Positions 1-5,248 of a stretch of DNA of 6,533 bases are shown piece by piece. Position 1 is the stretch's first letter. Each line of letters opens with the position of its first letter. The translations under genes and the position numbers were made by a program. Location: contig CALFLM010000040.1 of NCBI GenBank assembly GCA_937880075.1, positions 1-6,533 of the forward strand, read 5' to 3'. This DNA comes from an uncultured Romboutsia sp. (GTDB lineage Bacteria; Bacillota; Clostridia; Peptostreptococcales; Peptostreptococcaceae). The notes beneath the pieces are model-generated. The model saw nothing but the letters and a program-made list of their open reading frames with translations, had not been told where the DNA came from and ran no database searches.

Positions 1-31
1 CATTAATAAGGGTTTGTAATAAACTTTTCAT
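1..31 (-). CDS. 5' end of a further gene of the minus-strand operon (partial)
   Basis: Only the first ten codons are in the window; they read MKSLLQTLIN and stay open to the edge. The start is placed at the ATG on complement 31-29. It lies 36 bases after the stop of the preceding gene, in the same direction, behind an A-rich leader with a run of eleven A (complement 54-44) and a TA repeat, and with no Shine-Dalgarno sequence. The opening residues resemble those of the preceding gene (MKTLSMIKES), which may reflect a shared N-terminal targeting peptide. A second ATG lies at complement 3-1, in another frame. Function cannot be told from ten codons; this is a gene-start call only. Confidence 0.45.
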   Translation of the reverse strand, partial: MKSLLQTLIN

Positions 32-67
32 ATATATATATTGTTTTTTTTTTTACATATTAAAGAT

Positions 68-1186
68 CTACATACTAGATCCATCTGTTCTCATAATCCC
101 AGAATTAGATAGAGAATTATCTGCTTGATTAACAGCTACTTGTGATGGTTTGTCAGTTCTTTGGGGTGTATTGATACCTTGACCATTATCATCTTTATTC
201 TTTTGTTCTTCATCCCGATCTTGTTTATCATTATCATTATTTTCATTACCTTGGTCATCAGAACCATTAGGATCAGATTTCAAATCATCTGCAGTACTTG
301 GATCTTCAGCTATAGTAAAGCAACAAGCATCACCGGTTCTTCTTACACCAATGAATCCAAGCATATCATCAATAACTCCTTTCAATTCTTGATCCATTCC
401 ATTTGGGTTATCAGCATCATTTACCCAGATACCATTATCACCTAACCCATAAATATTTACTAGAGTTTTTGTAACGGTAGCTGTCTTACCAAATGGTTTT
501 CTTACGTCATGTTTATAACGTAAAGCAACTGATTCATTACCATCTTCATCTCTAACTGCAGTTATATAATAATTATCTGGCATTCTCATATTCTGTTTAA
601 GAATTTCAGCAAATGCCTTTGCAGCTTTTACTTTATCATTACTTGCTAACAACTGTCTTATATCTTTCTTAGTTGTATCTTCAATTTCTTGATCTGGTTG
701 CCATGCATCTTCCTTTATCTCACCAAACTGATTATATTCTACATCACCAAGATGCAGTTGTTTTTGTTCATGACAAGCAATCTTTGGTAATGATTCACAT
801 GATCCGTTATCACATGCCCCATTATATCCATAAGATTGTTGAATGTCTGAAGGGCAAAAATATAAGAAATATTCTTCACCAACAGGAACAATCTTTATAC
901 ATGACAAACCTTGCATTGATACATAACTAAAAAGAGAAGTTCTGTCATTCCAAACATTTGTATATATAGCATTTCTAACATCTTCTTCTGAATGCCATAA
1001 TGACGATGTACATTTCAAAGAGAAATTATCTTCTGCCTTTGTAACAACCATAGAAAGTTGAGATGAAAAGAAATTTCTTACATTTGTTACTATATTATCC
1101 ACAGGAGTCAAATGATTAGTTACACCAACCTTATTTCCTAATGGTTGGTTATCAAATGACTCCTTTATCATTGACAATGTCTTCAT
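68..1186 (-). CDS. Unknown phage protein with targeting-like N-terminus and acidic disordered tail (possible internal head protein)
   Basis: I do not recognise the family of this 372-residue protein. Residues 1-10 (MKTLSMIKES) are short, basic/hydrophobic and end in Ile-Lys-Glu. This fits the (L/I)-x-E site cut by T4-type prohead proteases and the capsid-targeting peptides of T4 internal proteins, which also begin MKT. Residues about 30-290 look folded and cysteine-rich (C59, C96, C111, C125, C130, C138, C288, C289). From about residue 294 to the end the chain is Asp/Asn/Gln/Lys/Ser-rich low complexity and probably disordered. No signal peptide or membrane segment is evident. It follows the glycosyltransferase by 26 bases in the same operon, so a virion protein is the natural guess. 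It is the only complete gene here that ends in TAG; an in-frame TAA follows four codons later. The reading frame is firm; the head-protein role is inference. Confidence 0.85.
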   Translation of the reverse strand: MKTLSMIKESFDNQPLGNKVGVTNHLTPVDNIVTNVRNFFSSQLSMVVTKAEDNFSLKCTSSLWHSEEDVRNAIYTNVWNDRTSLFSYVSMQGLSCIKIVPVGEEYFLYFCPSDIQQSYGYNGACDNGSCESLPKIACHEQKQLHLGDVEYNQFGEIKEDAWQPDQEIEDTTKKDIRQLLASNDKVKAAKAFAEILKQNMRMPDNYYITAVRDEDGNESVALRYKHDVRKPFGKTATVTKTLVNIYGLGDNGIWVNDADNPNGMDQELKGVIDDMLGFIGVRRTGDACCFTIAEDPSTADDLKSDPNGSDDQGNENNDNDKQDRDEEQKNKDDNGQGINTPQRTDKPSQVAVNQADNSLSNSGIMRTDGSSM

Positions 1187-1212
1187 TTATTGAATTTCGT
1201 TGAAATTTATAA

Positions 1213-2700
1213 TTAAAAATATATTCTACTATTTTTTGGTGGATTTACTTTATAATATAAGTCCATGCTGGTAAGTTGCTTTCCAATTGTTGTTTCTTTA
1301 TCTGGATACCCCCGATAAAGTTTGTTTTGTTTATATTCTTCTAATGAATTGCAACCAGCATAATTATGTAAGCAACATACTTCTTCTGGAATTTCTTTAG
1401 AATCTATATAATATAAAGGAGTTTCTCTAGTAAAGTTTCTGATAGGTAATCCACACTTTAATATTGATTTTAAAGCATTATTCTGATAAGAAGATCTGTT
1501 ACCATCATTGTATACTATGATGCTCTTTACCTTCAATATTTTGGAATCAATATTGTCTTGTATGATTTTTCTCAATGAATTGCAATGAATTTCTTCATCT
1601 CCATCTATGAATATGCAATGAGTAAAGTCATTCAGATAATTATTATAAACATCGCTATATGCTTCAGACAATATTTCATGTTCTCCTCTATATTTAGAAA
1701 TCAATTCTACATTAGAAAAATCAAGAATATCTTTAGGATCCTCACCAGATATGTCATTGTTGTCAATAACAAAAACTTTAGAAACACCAGAAGATATTAT
1801 CTTGGAAATTTGTTCATTCAAATGATAGTTTTCATTCTTAACTATCATTATAGCAGCTATCTTTATCTTATTTACATGAGGTAAATTTGATTGATATCCT
1901 ATTCTTTCTGATAGATATTCATTCTCATTCTTTATCTCACATTCTGATATGATATCTATATCTTTGAAATCATCAAGAATATTTTGCCAAAATCTTATAT
2001 TCTTATCAAAAGCATGAATAAACAGTGGCAACTTATGCTTTGTCATTTCATAAACAATATCTGTATTCATATCATAAGAAAATGAAGTAGCAACATCAAA
2101 ATTTGGTTTTCTAAAATCCCAAAGCATTGGTACCAACTGAGCAAAGTACAAATCTTCATATATAGAATACATATTGCTATTCATTCTGTTATGCTTATCA
2201 ATATCTTCTTTATTCTCTCTAATGAATTCTCCAGTTGGATCAGTTACTTCTATCATAGTAGAAATCTTTCTTAAGCTAACTCCCCCGTTACCAACAGCAG
2301 GAACATTGAACCATCTTGCATTCTGTGCTATGATAGGTGCACCAATATAGTCATAATTCATATCAATATATTCTTTAAGACTTCCTCCAATACAATATCC
2401 ATCAGTTTGATATATCAATGCATATTCATGCTCTTTGAAAGTATTCCAAAATTCATAACTTTCAAGAAGATTAGAATAAGATAAAGTTGATAAGAAATAA
2501 TCATAAGGAAATGCCCGTAATATTACATCATGGTCAACATATCTTTTCCATTCTGCTGTACCTAAATTTTCTGGATATATGAAATAGACTTCATAATCAG
2601 AAAAATCCTTCAAGTTTTTTGATAATGAATTGAGGCTTAGCTTATCTAACAAATTAGGCTTTTCTTTATATATAGGTATAATGATACAATTCTTTTTCAT
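1213..2700 (-). CDS. Two-domain glycosyltransferase (DUF5672-like domain + GT2/GT92-like domain)
   Basis: This 495-residue protein has two sugar-transfer modules. Residues about 1-260 match DUF5672-type enzymes: an opening strand CIIIPIYKEK, a YQTDGY motif (97-102, Asp100 a likely nucleotide-sugar/metal ligand), the glycine-rich GNGGVSLRK (137-145) and an acidic YED (181-183). Residues about 278-495 start a second Rossmann-like fold with AAIMIVKNEN (282-291) and VIDNN (311-315), followed by a DxD motif in FIDGDEE (Asp366, Asp368), as in GT2_4/GT92-like transferases. There is no signal peptide or membrane anchor, so it should act in the cytoplasm of the infected cell on a nucleotide-sugar donor. 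Its place between virion-type genes, 18 bases after the previous gene, favours glycosylation of a capsid or tail protein. Modification of phage DNA or of host surface glycan are alternatives. Donor and acceptor cannot be read from sequence. Confidence 0.88.
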   Translation of the reverse strand: MKKNCIIIPIYKEKPNLLDKLSLNSLSKNLKDFSDYEVYFIYPENLGTAEWKRYVDHDVILRAFPYDYFLSTLSYSNLLESYEFWNTFKEHEYALIYQTDGYCIGGSLKEYIDMNYDYIGAPIIAQNARWFNVPAVGNGGVSLRKISTMIEVTDPTGEFIRENKEDIDKHNRMNSNMYSIYEDLYFAQLVPMLWDFRKPNFDVATSFSYDMNTDIVYEMTKHKLPLFIHAFDKNIRFWQNILDDFKDIDIISECEIKNENEYLSERIGYQSNLPHVNKIKIAAIMIVKNENYHLNEQISKIISSGVSKVFVIDNNDISGEDPKDILDFSNVELISKYRGEHEILSEAYSDVYNNYLNDFTHCIFIDGDEEIHCNSLRKIIQDNIDSKILKVKSIIVYNDGNRSSYQNNALKSILKCGLPIRNFTRETPLYYIDSKEIPEEVCCLHNYAGCNSLEEYKQNKLYRGYPDKETTIGKQLTSMDLYYKVNPPKNSRIYF

Positions 2701-2718
2701 TTTTAAATATTGTTAATT

Positions 2719-3357
2719 TTATGGTTTGAAGTGTCTCCAATAAGTCATTATGTTTGTCAATACATCTTTTGCAAAATGACCTTCTGTATATATAGCTGTT
2801 GGTAATAATCTAGTTGGTATGACATGTGTTTGACTTCTCAGCATAGGTATATACATCCTCACAGCGAATCCTATTTTGTATTTTTTACATAATCTCTTAA
2901 GTACTGGCCAATTGATGTATTTATTTACTTTATGTACAGGTTCATTGAATTGTAATTGATAATACTGTTTAAATACTTCATATATTGAATTCATTACACG
3001 TGTTCTTGCAAATGGTGGAAAGTAATGAATGTTTACACCAATCTCTCGAATATTGTTCTTTTTGTCTCTTGTCAATCCAAAAAATACCGTCATAGGGGTT
3101 TTGTCGTAATACTCCAAATCTTCTGCAGTCTTAGGTGTGGCATAATTAAATACTACTATTTGACCAGGAAGAATATATTTAGTAGTAGCCTTAGTATTTA
3201 TGAGAATTTCTCTATAAGCAAGACGAGAACGTAAATTGATAGGTCTTCGTTTCAATGGGTGTTCATTAACAGCATCATCTAACCGGAAATTTTTAATTTC
3301 TTCTGGTTGGTAAATGTAAGTATCTATTTGTTGCAATCGTTGATTCTGTGTAGGCAT
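2719..3357 (-). CDS. Conserved T4-like phage protein, probably virion assembly (possibly DNA end protector-like)
   Basis: This 212-residue soluble basic protein shows blocks I associate with a protein widespread in T4-like and marine myoviruses. They are PGQIVVFNY then a Tyr-Tyr-Asp-Lys-(T/F)-Pro block (64-88), an Ile-Gly-Val-Asn-Ile-His-Tyr-Phe-Pro-Pro block (106-115) ending in Arg118, and a C-terminal part with IGFAVRMYIPMLRSQ (152-166) followed by helix. In cyanophages the family is sometimes named DNA end protector (gp2), but I recall this only weakly. By T4 gene order the partner downstream of gene 4 would be baseplate protein gp53, yet the residues do not resemble gp53. It begins 18 bases after the gp4-like stop, so co-expression and a role in finishing filled heads are plausible. 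The gene is firm; the name is tentative. Confidence 0.8.
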   Translation of the reverse strand: MPTQNQRLQQIDTYIYQPEEIKNFRLDDAVNEHPLKRRPINLRSRLAYREILINTKATTKYILPGQIVVFNYATPKTAEDLEYYDKTPMTVFFGLTRDKKNNIREIGVNIHYFPPFARTRVMNSIYEVFKQYYQLQFNEPVHKVNKYINWPVLKRLCKKYKIGFAVRMYIPMLRSQTHVIPTRLLPTAIYTEGHFAKDVLTNIMTYWRHFKP

Positions 3358-3375
3358 TTAAATTATAAAATAAAT

Positions 3376-3828
3376 TTACTGGAAGAAACGTTCCGTTACC
3401 AATATGAATTTCATATTATGTTCTTTAGCAAAGTTCATACAAGCTTTCCATTTGTCACAATTCTTTATCCATTGTTCTTTCAACCAAACAGAATCTTGTG
3501 GTCTAGGTTTCTTAGTTTGTGCATAAGGTTTCACTTCTACTATTGTCTGGTGTCCATCAGCATTCTCTATAATAAAATCTGGATAATAGTTTGCCATACC
3601 TTTCTTCAATCTGCTATAATATGGTATAGCCAAAGATTCAGATACCCATCCAGTAATGTTAGATTGATTTTCTACATATTGAATGAACTTCATTTCCAAC
3701 GAACTTCTTGCAATTACTGGTTCTTTTTCTTTGCATTTTTTGAATTTCTTAGGATCCACCATTGTTTGGTGGTAGTAACTGTTCTTTCTTGGTTTTACAT
3801 TTTTTATGAAGTTATCTGACTTTGCCAT
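3376..3828 (-). CDS. Head-completion nuclease, T4 gp4-like (TnsA-like PD-(D/E)xK fold)
   Basis: This 150-residue protein equals the usual length of T4 gp4. After a basic N-terminus (1-35) comes the nuclease core: ARSSLEMKFIQYVE (40-53) with Glu45, WVSESLAIPYYS (61-72) with Glu64, YYPDF (81-85) with Asp84, and IVEVKPY (96-102) with Glu98 and Lys100. Together these form the E...PD...ExK signature of TnsA-like restriction-fold nucleases. In T4, gp4 acts with gp2 and gp50 after packaging to complete the head so that tails can join; loss gives tailless heads. All expected catalytic residues are present, so it should be active. It is the first gene of the minus-strand operon and faces the divergent control region. 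The ATG at complement 3828 has no Shine-Dalgarno sequence; the next in-frame ATG is codon 23. Confidence in the family is high, while the exact cut made in assembly is not known from sequence. Confidence 0.9.
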   Translation of the reverse strand: MAKSDNFIKNVKPRKNSYYHQTMVDPKKFKKCKEKEPVIARSSLEMKFIQYVENQSNITGWVSESLAIPYYSRLKKGMANYYPDFIIENADGHQTIVEVKPYAQTKKPRPQDSVWLKEQWIKNCDKWKACMNFAKEHNMKFILVTERFFQ

Positions 3829-3871
3829 ATATTAATATAGTAACTTTATTATTAAAAATTCACAATTTAAC

Positions 3872-3894
3872 TTTAGTTCTTGAACAGAACTGAA
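3872..3894. promoter_or_regulatory. Inverted repeat in the divergent control region (operator candidate)
   Basis: The arms TTTAGTTCT and AGAACTGAA pair over nine positions with one G-T mismatch around the 5-base spacer TGAAC. The element lies about 45 bases upstream of the minus-strand gp4-like start and about 38 bases upstream of the rightward promoter's -35 box, so a protein bound here could affect both directions. TGAAC recurs nearby in the 11-bp tandem repeats, and in reverse as GTTCA at 3901-3905, which supports a clustered binding motif. In DNA this AT-rich, short inverted repeats also arise by chance. Confidence 0.35.
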
Positions 3895-3905
3895 AGGGAT
3901 GTTCA

Positions 3906-3938
3906 TTATTTGAACTTTATTTGAACTTTATTTGAAAT
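3906..3938 (+). repeat. Three tandem 11-bp repeats (TTATTTGAACT) upstream of a promoter
   Basis: Copies lie at 3906-3916, 3917-3927 and 3928-3938. The first two are identical and the third ends AAT instead of ACT. The third copy overlaps the -35 box (TTGAAA at 3932-3937) of the rightward promoter, so the array may be a duplicated -35 or activator-binding half-site. Its period is close to one helical turn, which would stack proteins on one face of the DNA. The second promoter copy at 4399 lacks the upstream repeats. Confidence 0.6.
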
Positions 3939-4010
3939 TTTTTAGTTTGTTTCTATATTATACATGTCAAATAAATAAATAACATTTAAAATTATTATGA
4001 TTATGAATAC
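3927..4010 (+). repeat. Direct repeat DR-a: promoter, leader and start codons (copy 1)
   Basis: This stretch aligns without gaps to 4399-4482 at a fixed offset of 472 bases. The first 44 bases are identical, the next 20 (leader) match at 12 positions and the last 20 (start region) at 17. The repeat carries the promoter, untranslated leader and the ATGATTATGAAT start block of the 131-residue gene. A gap-free match through an untranslated leader means one copy was made from the other. Confidence 0.85.
3932..3959 (+). promoter_or_regulatory. Promoter P1 for the 131-residue gene
   Basis: TTGAAA at 3932-3937, a 16-base spacer and TATATT at 3954-3959 give a sigma70-like layout. A start site near 3966 would leave a leader of about 30 bases before the ATG at 3997. 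The same arrangement recurs at 4404, 5948 and 6426, always with TTCTATAT at the -10 end. The exact 44-base match with the copy at 4399 argues for functional constraint or recent duplication. The Bacteroidota housekeeping layout (TTTG, then TAnnTTTG) is not seen at the right spacing. Confidence 0.6.
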
Positions 4011-4392
4011 AACAAATATTTCTTTCAGTGAGTTGATTAAAGCAGTTTCTAATGGTAAGTCTTATCTCAAGAAACATTTTGACATTGATAATGTATTATA
4101 CAATACTACAATCAATGTAAATGAGTTTAAGCTTGATACTTATCAAAATGAAGTTGCAGTATTCAAACATATTCCTACTGGTGCTTCAGTTCGTGTTAAG
4201 GTTCTTCATCCGTTTATTGATGACAAAGTAGAAAAAGTGGAAATCAGGCCACAAGGAAAGAAGAAATATGTATATGTAGCAGATTATATCATGTTTGAAG
4301 ATCGCCCTACAGAATATACAATGTTTGAAGTTCTCTTTACAAGATCTAAAAGAGTTAAATCATTCGATATTGATTTATTTTGTTCACTTTAA
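3997..4392 (+). CDS. Unknown 131-residue phage protein
   Basis: I do not recognise this small soluble protein. An N-terminal segment with helix potential (about 8-28, SFSELIKAVSNGKSYLKKHF) is followed by alternating strands with basic and aromatic residues (about 37-120). These include SVRVKVLHPF (64-73), a lysine-rich turn QGKKKYVYV (86-94) and a Phe-rich C-terminus. No signal peptide, membrane segment or catalytic motif is seen. Translation can start at 3997 (MIMN) or 4003 (MN); both ATGs are kept in the duplicated start region at 4469 and 4475. It has its own promoter P1 and no terminator before the second promoter copy, so its transcript probably runs on to the hairpin at 4520. A single small gene behind a strong, duplicated promoter would suit an early or regulatory product; that is inference. 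Confidence 0.75.
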   Translation: MIMNTTNISFSELIKAVSNGKSYLKKHFDIDNVLYNTTINVNEFKLDTYQNEVAVFKHIPTGASVRVKVLHPFIDDKVEKVEIRPQGKKKYVYVADYIMFEDRPTEYTMFEVLFTRSKRVKSFDIDLFCSL

Positions 4393-4398
4393 TTTTAG

Positions 4399-4482
4399 TT
4401 TATTTGAAATTTTTTAGTTTGTTTCTATATTATACATGTCAATAAAATATTAATAATTTAAAATGATTATGATTATGAATTA
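4399..4482 (+). repeat. Direct repeat DR-b: promoter, leader and start codons (copy 2)
   Basis: This is the second copy of the 84-base block at 3927-4010 (73 of 84 positions match, no gaps). It begins seven bases after the stop of the 131-residue gene. It keeps the promoter intact but leads to only 11 codons, so the duplication brought a working promoter in front of a non-coding or barely coding stretch. Confidence 0.85.
4404..4431 (+). promoter_or_regulatory. Promoter P2, exact copy of P1
   Basis: TTGAAA at 4404-4409, 16-base spacer, TATATT at 4426-4431, within the 44 bases identical to P1. Transcription would start near 4438 and meet the hairpin terminator at 4520-4574, giving an RNA of roughly 135 bases unless it reads through into the lysis genes. 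Confidence 0.55.
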
Positions 4483-4498
4483 CTTTAAATACTATTAA
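4463..4498 (+). other. 11-codon open frame after promoter P2 (leader peptide or gene remnant)
   Basis: The frame reads MIMIMNYFKYY and stops at TAA. Its first codons align with the start of the 131-residue gene (MIMNTT...), so it is a copy of that gene's start whose downstream part diverged or was lost. It could be a truncated paralogue, a leader peptide, or an untranslated part of a small RNA. The sequence alone does not decide between these. Confidence 0.35.
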
Positions 4499-4519
4499 GT
4501 ATAACAAAATTTACTCTTT

Positions 4520-4574
4520 AAATAGAAAAGCACCATGAATTATTTGAAATAATTTATGGTGCTTTTCTATTTTT
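4520..4574 (+). terminator. Strong intrinsic terminator, long near-perfect hairpin
   Basis: The arms at 4520-4543 and 4549-4572 pair fully except for one G-T pair, enclose the 5-base loop TTGAA, and have a GC-containing middle (AAGCACC with GGTGCTT). A run of five T (4570-4574) follows. The opposite strand also has T-rich sequence after the stem, so it may work in both directions. It ends the transcript(s) from P1 and P2 and separates them from the lysis cassette. Confidence 0.85.
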
Positions 4575-4579
4575 AATAT

Positions 4580-4600
4580 GAATACCAATGTTCGGTATTC
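4580..4600. promoter_or_regulatory. Inverted repeat upstream of the lysis genes (operator or leader hairpin)
   Basis: GAATACC and GGTATTC are perfect 7-base arms around AATGTTC. They sit just past the terminator and 30 bases before the endolysin start. An 8-base palindrome ATACGTAT (4616-4623) and a 15-codon frame (4578-4625, ATG to TAG) lie in the same gap. No copy of the TTCTATAT promoter element is present here, so the lysis genes may use a different promoter class or depend on read-through; the repeat is a candidate control site. Confidence 0.35.
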
Positions 4601-4630
4601 GGAAATATATCTAAAATACGTATAGCATTA

Positions 4631-5248
4631 ATGAAAAAGAAAATCCTTTTAACATTAATGTCATTGTTTTTAGTGGTTTCTACTCCTTTTGGTGCTGAAG
4701 AGCATGCAATGGCAAAGCATGTGACTGGTACCAAAACTGAGCATGTCGAAAAAGTGGATTCAGCGCAAGCTGTTTTCATGAACAAGAAAATTGCCCTTGA
4801 AAATTGTAAAGTTGTATTGATAAGTGAAGTTGAAGAGTACATTAGAAAGAATACTACAAGAAAATTTGACAAAGACATTAGTAGCCACATTGTAAAGGAG
4901 TGCCTTGACAATGACATTGACATTTGCTTCGCATTAGCGCAAGCACAGAACGAAACTTGTTTTGGAACAACAGGTATTGGTAAATCAAGAAAAAGCATGT
5001 ATGGTGTATACAAGACTTACAAACATCGAAATCATTCTACTACTGCTTATATTGATTTATTGAAAAGAAAATACCTAGGAAAGAAAAAAACAGTCCACCA
5101 CTTAATGAATAATTTCGTTAACTTAAATGGTCATCGTTACTCATCCAATAAGAATTATGAAAGAGAATTGAAAAGAACTTATGAGTGTATAAAGAAAAAA
5201 ACAAAAATATTCAAATTGCAAAATGAATGCAATAAACTCATGGAGTAA
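4631..5248 (+). CDS. Secreted endolysin, glucosaminidase (GH73-like)
   Basis: This 205-residue protein should cut the glycan chains of peptidoglycan. Residues 1-22 are a signal peptide: MKKK, a Leu-rich core to Thr18, then PFGA before the likely cleavage, so it is exported by Sec. After a linker (23-80) comes the catalytic domain (about 82-188): ALAQAQNETCFGTTG (101-115) carries the probable catalytic Glu108, as in the AQ-x-x-E-S-x-[WF]-G motif of GH73 enzymes. SMYGVYKTY (122-130) and GHRYSSNKNY (167-176) correspond to the family's later conserved blocks, including the Tyr of the YAT-like motif. The end is lysine-rich. The signal peptide means export need not depend on a large-hole holin. The gene overlaps the next by 26 bases, so the two are co-expressed. 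The class is well supported; exact bond specificity is not. Confidence 0.85.
   Translation: MKKKILLTLMSLFLVVSTPFGAEEHAMAKHVTGTKTEHVEKVDSAQAVFMNKKIALENCKVVLISEVEEYIRKNTTRKFDKDISSHIVKECLDNDIDICFALAQAQNETCFGTTGIGKSRKSMYGVYKTYKHRNHSTTAYIDLLKRKYLGKKKTVHHLMNNFVNLNGHRYSSNKNYERELKRTYECIKKKTKIFKLQNECNKLME

Larger units (their letters stand above)
4438..4574 (+). ncRNA. Predicted short transcript from P2 to the hairpin terminator
   Basis: A complete promoter copy is followed about 80 bases later by a strong intrinsic terminator, with no gene longer than 11 codons between them. The expected RNA is about 135 bases: an A/T-rich 5' part followed by a long hairpin. It matches no RNA family I know. Alternatively, the segment is simply the leader of the lysis genes with the hairpin acting as an attenuator. 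The call rests only on the promoter-terminator arrangement. Confidence 0.3.

Noticed and set aside
29..54. TA repeat and run of eleven T as a terminator for the 372-residue gene
   Set aside because: The gene is on the minus strand, where the run reads as A, and no stem precedes it; it is better explained as an A-rich leader of the next gene.
68..70. TAG read as an amino acid (recoded stop), as in some large gut phages
   Set aside because: The frame reaches TAA only four codons later, and all other genes are complete in the standard code, so TAG is most simply a stop here. One gene is too little to exclude recoding elsewhere in the genome.
161..930. Plus-strand frames within the 68-1186 gene
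   Set aside because: Ile/Phe-rich or His-rich complement translations with no leader signals; the minus-strand gene has a coherent composition and operon spacing.
3307..3819. Long plus-strand open frame opposite the gp4-like gene
   Set aside because: It runs antisense to a protein with a full PD-(D/E)xK signature. Its translation is Phe/Tyr/Ile-rich, as expected for the complement of a lysine-rich AT-rich gene.
3834..3856. Minus-strand promoter for the gp4-like gene (TATATT at complement 3839-3834)
   Set aside because: A -10 here would start transcription almost at the ATG (complement 3828) and the -35 match at 16 bases is poor. The head operon must have a promoter or be read from elsewhere, but I cannot place it.
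3931..3960. Bacteroidota -33/-7 promoter (TTTG ... TAnnTTTG) in P1
   Set aside because: TTTG occurs at 3931 and TAGTTTG at 3943, but the spacing and the -7 box do not fit. The TTGAAA-16-TATATT reading is shared by four sites and fits better.
4573..5013. Minus-strand open frame opposite the endolysin
   Set aside because: It overlaps the glucosaminidase catalytic domain and the terminator, and has no recognisable motifs; a shadow frame.
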